The translations under genes and the position numbers were made by a program. From an uncultured Allomuricauda sp. (lineage in GTDB: Bacteria > Bacteroidota > Bacteroidia > Flavobacteriales > Flavobacteriaceae): a DNA stretch of 64,000 bases. A model generated the notes under the pieces. It did no database searches. It was given only the letters and a program-made list of their open reading frames with translations, and was not told the origin of the DNA. Of the stretch, positions 46,231 to 54,698 are shown one piece after another; the first letter of the stretch is position 1, and every line of letters begins with the position of its first letter. The DNA lies in NCBI RefSeq assembly GCF_947258355.1, contig NZ_CAMYIC010000057.1, forward strand, positions 62,001 through 126,000, given 5' to 3'.

Positions 46231-47574
46231 ATGTCATTGACACCACTTAATGCCATTTCGCCGATTGACGGTAGATATAGAAATAAAACCAAGGCCTTAA
46301 AAGACTATTTTTCAGAAGAGGCCCTTATCAAATACCGTGTTCAAGTAGAAATTGAATACTTTATCGCGCTATGTGAGGTACCATTGCCACAATTAGCTGA
46401 TTTCAATACAGCTTTATTCCCTGAATTACAGAAGATTTATCAGGAATTTTCCGAAGAAGATGCCCAAGCCATTAAGGATATTGAAAAAACCACCAATCAC
46501 GATGTAAAAGCCGTGGAATACTTCATCAAACAAAAGTTTGATGAATTAAGCCTTCAAAAATATAAGGAGTTCATCCATTTTGGTTTGACTTCCCAGGATA
46601 TCAACAACACAGCTATTCCTTTGTCCATTAAAGAGGCCATGAACGAGGTTTACGTGCCTTCCTACTTGGAAGTTTTCGAAAAATTGAAACAACTTGCCAA
46701 GGAATGGGAAAATATTCCCATGTTGGCCAGAACACACGGTCAGCCTGCCTCCCCTACCCGCTTGGGCAAGGAAATCGATGTGTTTGTGGAACGTTTTAAG
46801 GAGCAGTTCAATTTATTGAACGATATTCCAAGTGCCGCCAAATTTGGAGGGGCTACAGGAAACTATAACGCACACAAAGTAGCCTACCCGAACAATGATT
46901 GGAGAGCCTTTGGAAAACAGTTTGTTCAGGAAAAATTAGGATTGCACCACTCCTTCCCAACTACTCAAATTGAGCATTACGACCATATGGCAGCATTGTT
47001 CGATTGCCTCAAACGTATCAATACCATTTTAATTGATTTGGACAGGGATATTTGGACTTATATTTCCATGGATTACTTTAAACAGAAAATCAAAAAAGGA
47101 GAAGTAGGGTCTTCGGCCATGCCGCATAAAGTAAATCCTATTGATTTTGAGAATTCGGAAGGTAACCTAGGGTTGGCCAACGCCATTTTTGAGCATTTAT
47201 CCGCTAAACTTCCCATTTCCCGATTGCAACGCGACCTTACGGACAGTACTGTTTTGAGAAATGTGGGAGTACCCTTTGCACATACGATAGTTGGATTCCA
47301 ATCCACATTAAAAGGCTTGAACAAATTGGTATTGAACCAGGGCAAGTTCGAAAAGGATTTGGAAGATAATTGGGCCGTGGTTGCAGAGGCCATTCAAACT
47401 ATTTTACGAAGGGAGGGCTACCCGAACCCTTACGAAGCCTTAAAAGGTTTAACGCGTACCAACGAGAAAATCAATCAAAAATCCATTGCTGATTTTATTG
47501 AGACCCTTGATGTTTCGGATACCATTAAAGCTGAACTGAAACAAATAACCCCAGCAAATTACACCGGGGTTTAA
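46231..47574 (+). CDS. purB: Adenylosuccinate lyase
   Basis: PurB cleaves SAICAR and adenylosuccinate to release fumarate in purine synthesis. Signatures are SPIDGRYRNKTKAL at the front, the His-bearing TSQDINNTAIP and ARTHGQPASPT, and the mobile loop SSAMPHKVNPIDFENSEGN. This is the longer E. coli-like branch (447 residues). The ATG at 46231 is chosen; the frame open further left to 46141 overlaps the upstream gene and lacks similarity. A TATCTTTG box at 46200-46207 may serve as a separate promoter, with a TTG 24 bases ahead. Confidence 0.97.
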   Translation: MSLTPLNAISPIDGRYRNKTKALKDYFSEEALIKYRVQVEIEYFIALCEVPLPQLADFNTALFPELQKIYQEFSEEDAQAIKDIEKTTNHDVKAVEYFIKQKFDELSLQKYKEFIHFGLTSQDINNTAIPLSIKEAMNEVYVPSYLEVFEKLKQLAKEWENIPMLARTHGQPASPTRLGKEIDVFVERFKEQFNLLNDIPSAAKFGGATGNYNAHKVAYPNNDWRAFGKQFVQEKLGLHHSFPTTQIEHYDHMAALFDCLKRINTILIDLDRDIWTYISMDYFKQKIKKGEVGSSAMPHKVNPIDFENSEGNLGLANAIFEHLSAKLPISRLQRDLTDSTVLRNVGVPFAHTIVGFQSTLKGLNKLVLNQGKFEKDLEDNWAVVAEAIQTILRREGYPNPYEALKGLTRTNEKINQKSIADFIETLDVSDTIKAELKQITPANYTGV

Positions 47575-47586
47575 GTTTGTGTCAGT

Positions 47587-47631
47587 TCGAGCGCAGTCGA
47601 GAACCAACTAAGGCATCTCGACTGCGCTCGA
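47587..47631. repeat. Perfect 16-bp inverted repeat of a dispersed intergenic family
   Basis: A 16-bp arm (TCGAGCGCAGTCGAGA, 47587-47602) is repeated exactly in reverse complement at 47616-47631 with a 13-base spacer, between the converging purB and mscS genes. The GCGCAGTCGA core is, from general knowledge, common between Flavobacteria genes. There is no T tail, but the hairpin may still stop transcription. A related element lies at 60703. Confidence 0.8.
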
Positions 47632-47645
47632 TGTGATAATTATTC

Positions 47646-48461
47646 CTAAGCGTTTTTGTGTATTTCCACTTGATGCGGGTATGGAATTTCAATGCCAGCT
47701 TCGTCCAGAGCAATCTTGCAATTTTCATGGGTCGCGAAATAAACATCCCAATAATCTTCGGGTTTGCAAAATGGCCGTACTGCAAAATTCACAGAACTAT
47801 CGGCCAATTCCAATACGTTTACAGAAGGTGCTGGATCTTTAAGTACTTTTTCGTTAGAGGTCAATACTTTTAACAGTACTTCTTTAGTTTTTTTGATGTC
47901 CTCATCATAGCTAACTCCAATTACGGTATCAACTCTCATTTTACCCTCTGCAGTATAGTTGATTATATTTCCGTTGGCCATGGCGCCATTAGGTATGATG
48001 GCTAACTTATTCTGGGGTGTCACCAACTTTGTGGTAAATATCTCTATGCCCTTTACATTTCCCAAAATTCCCTGAGCTTCAACAAGGTCTCCAATTTTAT
48101 AAGGTTTAAAAATCATGATCAGTACGCCTCCTGCAAAGTTCGACAGTGAGCCCTGTAAGGCCAAACCGACCGCAAGACCTGCGGCTGCAATCACGGCGGC
48201 AAATGTAGTTACATCGACGCCCAAGCGGGAGATCACTATAATAATCAAGAATACTTTTAATGCCCAAGAAAAAAGGTTCAGTAAAAATTTTTGTAACGAC
48301 TCATCGTACTTGCTTTTGGACATTACCTTTCGGGTTCCGCCAATAATCTTTTTCACCACCCACATACCAACAATGTAGATGATGAGTGCGGTAATCAGTT
48401 TAGGTCCAAATTCTTTGGCCAGTTCAATTCCATAATCGAACCATTCTTGTGCTTTTTCCAT
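47646..48461 (-). CDS. Small-conductance mechanosensitive channel (MscS family)
   Basis: MscS channels open when the membrane is stretched and release solutes on osmotic downshock. The 271-residue product has three transmembrane helices in the first 110 residues; the pore helix has the Gly/Ala pattern AAGLAVGLALQGSLSNFAGG. The beta domain follows with FKPYKIGDLVEAQGILGNV and PNGAMANGNIINY. Length fits the short MscS form. It converges on purB. Confidence 0.95.
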   Translation of the reverse strand: MEKAQEWFDYGIELAKEFGPKLITALIIYIVGMWVVKKIIGGTRKVMSKSKYDESLQKFLLNLFSWALKVFLIIIVISRLGVDVTTFAAVIAAAGLAVGLALQGSLSNFAGGVLIMIFKPYKIGDLVEAQGILGNVKGIEIFTTKLVTPQNKLAIIPNGAMANGNIINYTAEGKMRVDTVIGVSYDEDIKKTKEVLLKVLTSNEKVLKDPAPSVNVLELADSSVNFAVRPFCKPEDYWDVYFATHENCKIALDEAGIEIPYPHQVEIHKNA

Positions 48462-48541
48462 GGTGCATAGGTTTTGTTAGTGTTCTTATAATGAGATACT
48501 AAGATACTAAACTAGGTCACTTTTTTATCTACAACAACTAA

Positions 48542-48567
48542 AAAAGGGCGACAATTGTCGCCCTTTT
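48542..48567 (-). terminator. Palindromic terminator after the DUF4252 lipoprotein gene
   Basis: The 26-base stretch 48542-48567 is a perfect palindrome centred on CAATTG. Read on the minus strand it is followed by a T run, 22 bases after the DUF4252 stop, so it ends the sigma cassette transcript. Confidence 0.82.
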
Positions 48568-48588
48568 CTCAATTTATGATGATTGGTC

Positions 48589-49128
48589 TTAGCCTTTTAA
48601 AAAGCTTCCAATTTCTCCAAGTCCTTCTCCTTTATAGTCGGATTTTTGGATAGCCTGCATTAACTGCACAATGTGTGCCGGGTTCATATCCTTGCCCAAT
48701 ACTCTTACCAAGGCAAATCCCCTTTCCTTACTATCGCCGTAAATGATAACTTCGTCAATAGCATCTTCGTCTCCTAGATATTTGATTACCCCTTTTCCGT
48801 ACTGGGAATTGATTTTCATCAACTCAACAAAGTCGTCACCTTTCAAGATCTCACTTACCTTTTTCTTTTCAATCTCGTATTCAGCTTCATTGTCGGCATT
48901 CTTTTTAAAGGCCAACAAATTAAATTTCCTAAGGGATTCAATAGCTTCCTTTTGGGTTGGTGTCAAATCTACCTCGTCCATTTTAAGTATACTGGCCGGA
49001 ACGTCTATGGATAAGAAGTTCGGATTCTCCGAATTGTCCACATAATACTCCTGCAGACTTGGCTGCGAAGCGCACGAAGCCAGAAGCAAAACTCCAGCTA
49101 CCATTATGGATTTAATTAAATGTTTCAT
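48589..49128 (-). CDS. DUF4252 lipoprotein
   Basis: The 179-residue lipoprotein (LLLASC, Cys19) is of the DUF4252 family, with FVELMKINSQYGKGVIKYLG near residue 109 and RVLGKDMNPAHIVQLMQAI near 145. Function unknown; DUF4252 genes nearly always sit behind an ECF sigma factor. It is the last of the cassette. A TGTAACA motif 73 bases upstream, on its strand, may give it a promoter of its own. Confidence 0.87.
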   Translation of the reverse strand: MKHLIKSIMVAGVLLLASCASQPSLQEYYVDNSENPNFLSIDVPASILKMDEVDLTPTQKEAIESLRKFNLLAFKKNADNEAEYEIEKKKVSEILKGDDFVELMKINSQYGKGVIKYLGDEDAIDEVIIYGDSKERGFALVRVLGKDMNPAHIVQLMQAIQKSDYKGEGLGEIGSFLKG

Positions 49129-49242
49129 TTTTTTATTTTTTTGATTGATTCTGTAAACTGAAAATCAGTTGACAATAATTAGTTGGGATTTTGTGTGTTT
49201 TGTTACACTTTCCAACCGATTATTGCCAACCGAGTTACTTAA

Positions 49243-49782
49243 TTATCTGTTCTTCTCTGCCTCGTTCAATTCTTCAGGCAGGTTCATTTTTTTCGTCAAC
49301 GAACTTATGTTGTTCAAATCTATATCACCGGTAAGTGATAAGATCACTGTTTCAAACTTATGGCCGTTGGCTTCGACCTCGCTCATTCCAGTGATGAACA
49401 TTAATAGTTCGCTCACATGGTCCGCATCTTTTCCTTCCTTAATGTAGAACTTTACATTGGCATCCTTGTCCTTGATTCGCATAAGCTCCTCCATTTTGGA
49501 TGATCTTAGGTAACTGTCCACAGAAGCTTTCATATCATCACCAATACTCTTGTTCTCGGTTGTAAAAACTTTCAAACTTTTAAGGCTACTGGCGATTTCC
49601 ATAAAATCACGTGCTTCGGGATCATCTACTTCTACATCAATTTTTGCCAATAAATTGAACATGCTCTTGTTCACGATTACCGTGGTCACATCGTCCAGGT
49701 CTTCAAACTTATCAAAAACTGATTGTGAGAATCCTGCCAGTGGCAATAATGCCATTACTACGATTAAAATATACTTTTTCAT
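49243..49782 (-). CDS. DUF4252 secreted protein
   Basis: The 179-residue paralogue of the next gene has a cleaved signal peptide (MALLPLAGFSQ) and no lipobox. The DUF4252 pattern is seen at DKFEDLDDVTTVIVNKSMF and EGKDADHVSELLMFITGM. It lies 13 bases after the anti-sigma gene and so is co-transcribed with the sigma factor. One lipidated and one soluble member suggests two places of action for the same fold. Confidence 0.87.
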   Translation of the reverse strand: MKKYILIVVMALLPLAGFSQSVFDKFEDLDDVTTVIVNKSMFNLLAKIDVEVDDPEARDFMEIASSLKSLKVFTTENKSIGDDMKASVDSYLRSSKMEELMRIKDKDANVKFYIKEGKDADHVSELLMFITGMSEVEANGHKFETVILSLTGDIDLNNISSLTKKMNLPEELNEAEKNR

Positions 49783-49795
49783 TTTGTTACGTTTT

Positions 49796-50230
49796 TTAAT
49801 TGTTGTTGTAAATTTTTTGTTTTGCTTGTTCGAACTCGTTGAGATAAGCCACTTTTTCTGTTCCGCGGCTAAAATTTTCTGCTAAGAGCTCAAGAGCTTT
49901 TTTGGTTTCTTGGTAAGCGTATTCCGCTTTTTGTTCCTCCAAACGCTTTGTTTCTTGGTACTGATTACCAAAATAAATGCCAAAGGCGAGAACCACTGCC
50001 GCTGCAACGGATAGCCACTTGTAATAGTTTACTCTAGGTTTTAATGGTACCTGCTTGGTGTACTTTTCTTCCTTGGCCATGGAAAAGTAGTTGAACAAGG
50101 GTTTGTATTGTTCTAAATGTGGTGCTACCTCATCTTGTGAAAAATATGCCCTAAGTGTTCTTTCTTCGTCCACTGTAGCAGTGGCCTCGAAATACTTCTC
50201 CAATATTTTTTCTATGTTACCCAATTCCAT
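49796..50230 (-). CDS. Membrane anti-sigma-like protein
   Basis: The 144-residue protein has a cytoplasmic helical part (1-80; ILEKYFEATATVDEERTLRA) and one transmembrane helix (about 84-104, WLSVAAAVVLAFGIYFG), then a helical, charged periplasmic tail. I infer an anti-sigma factor from the overlap with the sigma gene (14 bases) and from this topology. It lacks the zinc motif of ZAS-type anti-sigmas. The periplasmic tail could be the sensor. Confidence 0.75.
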   Translation of the reverse strand: MELGNIEKILEKYFEATATVDEERTLRAYFSQDEVAPHLEQYKPLFNYFSMAKEEKYTKQVPLKPRVNYYKWLSVAAAVVLAFGIYFGNQYQETKRLEEQKAEYAYQETKKALELLAENFSRGTEKVAYLNEFEQAKQKIYNNN

Positions 50231-50726
50231 AGTTATGTTTTTTTATTAATTCTTCTCTTACTGTTTTTCTTGCCCTCGACAATGCTACGCGCACTGCGGT
50301 CGGTTTCATGTCCAAGAGTTCGCATATCTCATCGAACTCATATTGCTCTACATCCCGTAGTTGCAATATCATTTTTTGTTGTTCTGGCAGGTCTTCCATA
50401 ATGCGTTCCATCCAGCTTACACTGTCTTCGGCTTCCAATTGTTTTTGTAAGGAGGAGTTTCCATCGGTGTAATTACTGTGAACCAATTTTAAGTTTCCTG
50501 CTTGCTTGGACTTTAAACGGTCCAAGCAAAAGTTTTTGGTCATGGTCATGGCAAAAGCTTCTACGTTTTTATACTTCTCCATGGATTCGTTCTTTGACCA
50601 CAACTTCAACAAAATTTCTTGAGTGGCATCCTCTGCTTCTTCCCGGGAAACCAACAGACGTTTTGCTAGCCTGTACAGTTTATCCTGAAAAGGTAAAACC
50701 ACATTTAAAAATTCTGTTTGTTTCAT
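50217..50726 (-). CDS. ECF-type RNA polymerase sigma factor
   Basis: The 169-residue protein has region 2 (about 10-80: FQDKLYRLAKRLLVSREEAE, and the AEDATQEILLKLW promoter-melting helix) and region 4 (about 110-165: LPEQQKMILQLRDVEQYEFD, then AVRVALSRARKTVREEL). No region 3, as expected for ECF. It heads a cassette with its anti-sigma and two DUF4252 genes; a probable self-controlled promoter lies upstream. Confidence 0.94.
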   Translation of the reverse strand: MKQTEFLNVVLPFQDKLYRLAKRLLVSREEAEDATQEILLKLWSKNESMEKYKNVEAFAMTMTKNFCLDRLKSKQAGNLKLVHSNYTDGNSSLQKQLEAEDSVSWMERIMEDLPEQQKMILQLRDVEQYEFDEICELLDMKPTAVRVALSRARKTVREELIKKHNYGIG

Positions 50727-50774
50727 TTGGTTGTCTTAGTTTTTTGTGTCTTTCTTATCGACCTACACTATCAC

Positions 50775-50800
50775 GACGATACATATCGAATTTTGTTACA
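50775..50800 (-). promoter_or_regulatory. Candidate ECF-type promoter of the sigma cassette (TGTAACA-N15-CGTC)
   Basis: On the minus strand TGTAACA (50794-50800) and CGTC (50775-50778) are 15 bases apart, close to the AAC...CGT layout of many ECF promoters, about 45 bases before the sigma start. The 10-mer TGTAACAAAA occurs again (49198-49207, minus) upstream of the DUF4252 lipoprotein gene. Confidence 0.45.
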
Positions 50801-50937
50801 AAAAATTTGCAATTTCCTCAGATAAGCCTATTTTGCAGGGGAAATTAATATGTATTTGCATATAATTTTACTCAACCCAACCTACACCTCTGATAAATTT
50901 GGAATAATAATTGAGTAAATTCAATAAAAATTAAGCT

Positions 50938-52446
50938 ATGAAAAAATATTTTTCTCTGTTTTTGGCCATATCGTTGGTAGTTGCCTCATGTAGTAGTGAC
51001 GACAATCAAATTCAGAATAATCCAACGCCGCAACCGGTCAGCGAACCTGATCCTGATACAAATACCGATCCTGATCCCGAACCTGTAGATGTAACTGCGC
51101 AAAATTTTATGTGGCAAGCCATGAATCTATGGTACTTTTGGCAAGCCGATGTAAATGATCTAACAGATGATAGGTTCTCCACAAACGAAGAGTACACAAC
51201 TTTTTTAGAGAACAATACTGATCCTGAAAGCTTTTTTTACGATACACTTCTGTTTGGCGAAGACCGATTTAGTTTCGCCAATGAGGATTATTCGGAGCTG
51301 GTGAGTAGCCTGTCCGGTGTCTCTCAAAGTAATGGTCTTGAATTTGGATTGGGACGAATTGGCGATACCGATAATGTATTTGGATTTGTTCAATATATAT
51401 GGCCGGATTCGGATGCTTCTACCAAAGATATCCAAAGAGGGGAGTTTTTTACACGTGTAGATGGCGTTCAACTCACCGTGAACAATTATATCAATCTGCT
51501 CTTTGGAGATAATAGCTCCTATACACTTGGCATGGCCACTGTGACCAACAATACTATTTCTGATAGTGATAAAGAGGTGGTCCTAAATAAAATAGAAAAC
51601 CAAGTGGAGGATCCCATTTTAATCGCAGAGACATTGACCGCAAGCGACGGGACAAAAGTCGCCTACTTAATGTACAATCGTTTTTTGAGTAGTTTTAATG
51701 AAGATTTGAATGCCGCCTTTGCACAATTCAAAGCCGAAGGGGCAACAGAACTGGTATTGGATATGCGATACAATCCAGGAGGTTCCGTAAACACATCCCG
51801 CCTATTGGCCAGTATGGTCTATGGTACCAACACTAGCGAAGTTTATATAAGACAGCGTTGGAACGATAAGATTCAAGCACAACTGAGCGATGACTATTTA
51901 ACGGACTATTTTGCCAATACTACAGGAACCAGCCCTATAAACACACTTAACTTGAGTAGGGTTTTTGTTATCGCCACTGGCGATTCCGCCTCTGCCAGTG
52001 AATTGGTTATGAATGGGCTTGACCCTTACATCGATGTAATCCATATTGGTGAAACAACTCGTGGAAAAAATGAATTTTCCATTACTTTAGTGGATGACCC
52101 TAACAACTCCTTTATATATAATAGTAATCGCGAAGGCAACATCAATGCTCAAAACTCTTGGGGATTACAACCCTTAGTGGGCAGAAATGAAAATGCAAAC
52201 GGTTTCTACGACTACACAAGTGGTCTAAACCCTGATATTGAACTGGGTGAGGATTTGACCAACCTAGGTGTGCTAGGAGACGTAAATGAGCCTCTTTTGG
52301 CCCGTGCACTGGAAGAAATCACTGGGGTATCTGCCAAAATAGACTTTACAGTGGAAATGCCTGCAGAAACTTTTACATCCTCTAGACTGGAAACTATTTT
52401 AAAAGACAATATGTATTTGGAGAAACCATTGCAATTGAATAAATAA
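50938..52446 (+). CDS. S41 family peptidase lipoprotein
   Basis: The 502-residue C-terminal-processing-type protease is lipid-anchored (VVASC, Cys19 by the leader pattern). A Pro/Asp-rich linker (about 28-56) follows, then a helical N-terminal domain, a PDZ-like segment and the catalytic domain. The nucleophile Ser is in GDSASASELVMNG, and the Lys in TRGKNEFS. It probably trims envelope proteins or imported peptides. It is divergent from the ECF cassette and ends at a terminator. Confidence 0.92.
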   Translation: MKKYFSLFLAISLVVASCSSDDNQIQNNPTPQPVSEPDPDTNTDPDPEPVDVTAQNFMWQAMNLWYFWQADVNDLTDDRFSTNEEYTTFLENNTDPESFFYDTLLFGEDRFSFANEDYSELVSSLSGVSQSNGLEFGLGRIGDTDNVFGFVQYIWPDSDASTKDIQRGEFFTRVDGVQLTVNNYINLLFGDNSSYTLGMATVTNNTISDSDKEVVLNKIENQVEDPILIAETLTASDGTKVAYLMYNRFLSSFNEDLNAAFAQFKAEGATELVLDMRYNPGGSVNTSRLLASMVYGTNTSEVYIRQRWNDKIQAQLSDDYLTDYFANTTGTSPINTLNLSRVFVIATGDSASASELVMNGLDPYIDVIHIGETTRGKNEFSITLVDDPNNSFIYNSNREGNINAQNSWGLQPLVGRNENANGFYDYTSGLNPDIELGEDLTNLGVLGDVNEPLLARALEEITGVSAKIDFTVEMPAETFTSSRLETILKDNMYLEKPLQLNK

Positions 52447-52450
52447 TAAT

Positions 52451-52485
52451 AAAAAGTGGCCATTTGGCCGCTTTTCTTTTTTTTA
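52451..52485. terminator. Terminator between the S41 and btuB genes
   Basis: AAAAGTGGCC (52452-52461) pairs with GGCCGCTTTT (52466-52475), including one G-T pair, with a 4-base loop and a strong T tail on the plus strand. The A run on the left may let it act on the converging btuB transcript too. Confidence 0.85.
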
Positions 52486-54345
52486 AAGGCTCAGGTTGAG
52501 ACCCACTCTAAAGTTTCTTCCCCAGGTCGTGAAGCCGAGTAACTCCCTGTAATCCTCGTTCAATAAATTATTTGCGTTTAAGAATACATTAAGCTTACCC
52601 TTTATCAGTTCGTGTCTAATGGAAAAGTTCAACAGTGAGAATGGGTCTAAAGCAATATCCGTATAAGTTGTAAAGTCCGTATCAAAACGCTCGCCAGTAT
52701 AAGCATAGGTCAAAGAAGCGTCCGTGGATTCGCAAAACTGGTACCACAAGGACACATTCGCTTTGTGCTTGGGAATACGGATAGCATTATCCCCTTTGCG
52801 TTCCGTGAAGGTATAATTAGCATTTACGCTTAAATTGAACAAAGGCAACCACGTAGCTTCCACCTCTACCCCATTGGCATCGATTTCATCGGCCACATTG
52901 ATGCTCATAAAATTGGCGTCGTAGCCAATAACATTGGTTTCATTTCTATCAAAATAAACCATACTTATTCGGAACGAATTGTTCAATTTGAATTCCAATC
53001 CACCCTCAATGGTTGAATTTTCTTCAGGCTCCAACTCCGGGTTACCTCCAAAATCGCCGAAGAGTTGTGTTAAATTAGGTGTGATGTACGATGTGGCATA
53101 AGATCCCATCAATTTCATATATCCCTCTTCAGTATCAAACACAAATGACGGATTCACGTTGTACACAAAATGATTCCCGTATTCAGAGTGATTGTTCAGT
53201 CTGGCACCCGCATTCAGGTTCAATCCAAAATCCGAAACATAGACCACATTGGCATAGGGGTCCACAATAGTGAAGTCCACTTCATCTGCAAAGATGGCCT
53301 TGTCTTTTATATAGTTCACACCCAAAATGGTATGGAATTGCTCGCCAAACACATATTTGTTGTACGCATCCAATACCCAATTGCTTCCCTCGGTTATACT
53401 TTCACCGAAGGTGTCTTTGGCAAAGGACTCATAATCTGTATAGGCTGCATTTAAGTGGATGGAACCTTTTCCATAGCCAAGTTCAGATGATAGGCCAACG
53501 CGTTGCTGTTCATTCTCTCCCAAATTGGGTGCTTCGGCCATCGAAGCGTCATATTCATTTTTAAACTTGGTCTGACTCCCGTAGATCTGTACCCCAAAGC
53601 TTTCTGTAAACTGATAACCCAGCTTTACATTAGTACTGAAGTGCGAAAAGACATCTTCTTCGTTCTCGGGTGTTACCGCTGCGGAGAGCCCACTCTTGTA
53701 TCTGTTGGAAAAATCAACCCCATAATTGAACTTGCCCAAAGTACCGTTTACGTTTGCAGAATTTTGAATACTTCCAATATTATAATTTTGGTCATCGGCA
53801 GTCTGATTGGTCCCTACACTGGTTTCAAAATTCCCTGAAACCTTCTTTTTGGAGCTTTTTTTTGTAATAATGTTGATCACGGCTGTAACCGCATTGGTTC
53901 CATAGAGTGTACTTGCCGCTCCCTTGATGATCTCAATGGATTCAATGGTGTTTGGCGCCAGCAATCGAAGATCATACTCAGCAGAAAATGTGGATGGGTC
54001 CGACACACGGACACCATCAATAATTACCAAAACCTGACGGCCTCGACCGCCACGGGCATAAACCCCTAGCACGGCACCGTCACGCCCACGGCTACCAGCT
54101 AGCTCAATACCACTTTTGGTGTTAATGATTTCCGCAACCGTTCTGCCTTGGTTGCGTTGCATTTCCTCGGCAGTGATCTTGATCACCGTTTTACCGGAGT
54201 TTTCTCTTTTCAATTCAAATTTTGAATCGCTTACAACAACCTCGTCCAGTTGCTGCACTTTAAGTGAATCTTGCTGTACATTTTGCGCAAAAATCCCCTT
54301 ACCCGCCAATAGAGCGGTAATCAACCATAAATGATTTCTTTTCAT
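52483..54345 (-). CDS. btuB: Vitamin B12 TonB-dependent receptor, BtuB-like
   Basis: The 620-residue outer-membrane receptor has a signal peptide ending GKGIFAQ, a TonB-box-like LDEVVVSDS (about 34-42), a plug domain (45-155, with GVYARGGRGRQVLVIIDGVR and IEIIKGAASTLYGTNAV) and a barrel ending in NFRVGLNLSL. It lacks the carboxypeptidase-like domain of the receptor at 9.4 kb. The B12 substrate follows from the cobalamin riboswitch directly upstream and the divergent btuFCD genes. Confidence 0.93.
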   Translation of the reverse strand: MKRNHLWLITALLAGKGIFAQNVQQDSLKVQQLDEVVVSDSKFELKRENSGKTVIKITAEEMQRNQGRTVAEIINTKSGIELAGSRGRDGAVLGVYARGGRGRQVLVIIDGVRVSDPSTFSAEYDLRLLAPNTIESIEIIKGAASTLYGTNAVTAVINIITKKSSKKKVSGNFETSVGTNQTADDQNYNIGSIQNSANVNGTLGKFNYGVDFSNRYKSGLSAAVTPENEEDVFSHFSTNVKLGYQFTESFGVQIYGSQTKFKNEYDASMAEAPNLGENEQQRVGLSSELGYGKGSIHLNAAYTDYESFAKDTFGESITEGSNWVLDAYNKYVFGEQFHTILGVNYIKDKAIFADEVDFTIVDPYANVVYVSDFGLNLNAGARLNNHSEYGNHFVYNVNPSFVFDTEEGYMKLMGSYATSYITPNLTQLFGDFGGNPELEPEENSTIEGGLEFKLNNSFRISMVYFDRNETNVIGYDANFMSINVADEIDANGVEVEATWLPLFNLSVNANYTFTERKGDNAIRIPKHKANVSLWYQFCESTDASLTYAYTGERFDTDFTTYTDIALDPFSLLNFSIRHELIKGKLNVFLNANNLLNEDYRELLGFTTWGRNFRVGLNLSL

Positions 54346-54424
54346 TTCGTTTAATTGAATAAACGGGAGAATAGTATGTGATGCATACGTAAACTTTTAT
54401 CCCGAAAGTTTAACATTGTTTGTT

Positions 54425-54635
54425 TGAACCTGGCAGGTCTCCTGGCTTGCGTATCGCCGTCTACCTTCCCACCCGGTCGGGCAGTGGTTTTGAAGTTGAG
54501 ACAATCACCTACTAAATACCAATGCTATAAACATCGGTGTCCTTTCGGCACAGCTTACAGTTGCGGGAACAGCTCCGGTTTTGCACCGGATTCCCTTTTA
54601 ATCCCACGGAAACTCCGTGCGAACCAAAATTCGGG
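54425..54635 (-). promoter_or_regulatory. Cobalamin (adenosyl- or methyl-cobalamin) riboswitch
   Basis: On the minus strand the conserved core is clear: GGGAATCCGGTGCAAAACCGG, then GCTGTTCCCGCAACTGTAA (54556-54574) and, near the 3' end, the B12 box AGCCAGGAGACCTGCC (54432-54447). The small CACGGA/TCCGTG hairpin (54605-54619) is one of the aptamer side stems. The aptamer ends about 80 bases before the btuB start. No T-tailed terminator stands in that gap, so control is probably at translation. Confidence 0.95.
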
Positions 54636-54664
54636 ACCAAAGCTAATCAAACTGTTTAATCTTT

Positions 54665-54694
54665 TTTCGCAAAACCTAAATAATCTTACTTTTG
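54665..54694 (+). promoter_or_regulatory. Promoter of btuFCD (TTT-N19-TACTTTTG)
   Basis: TACTTTTG at 54687-54694 is an exact -7 match, with TTT at 54665-54667 in the place of TTG. The btuF ATG at 54699 is only 4 bases after the box, so the RNA would start at or next to the start codon (leaderless). No other ATG precedes the lipobox. Confidence 0.5.
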
Positions 54695-54698
54695 GCTC

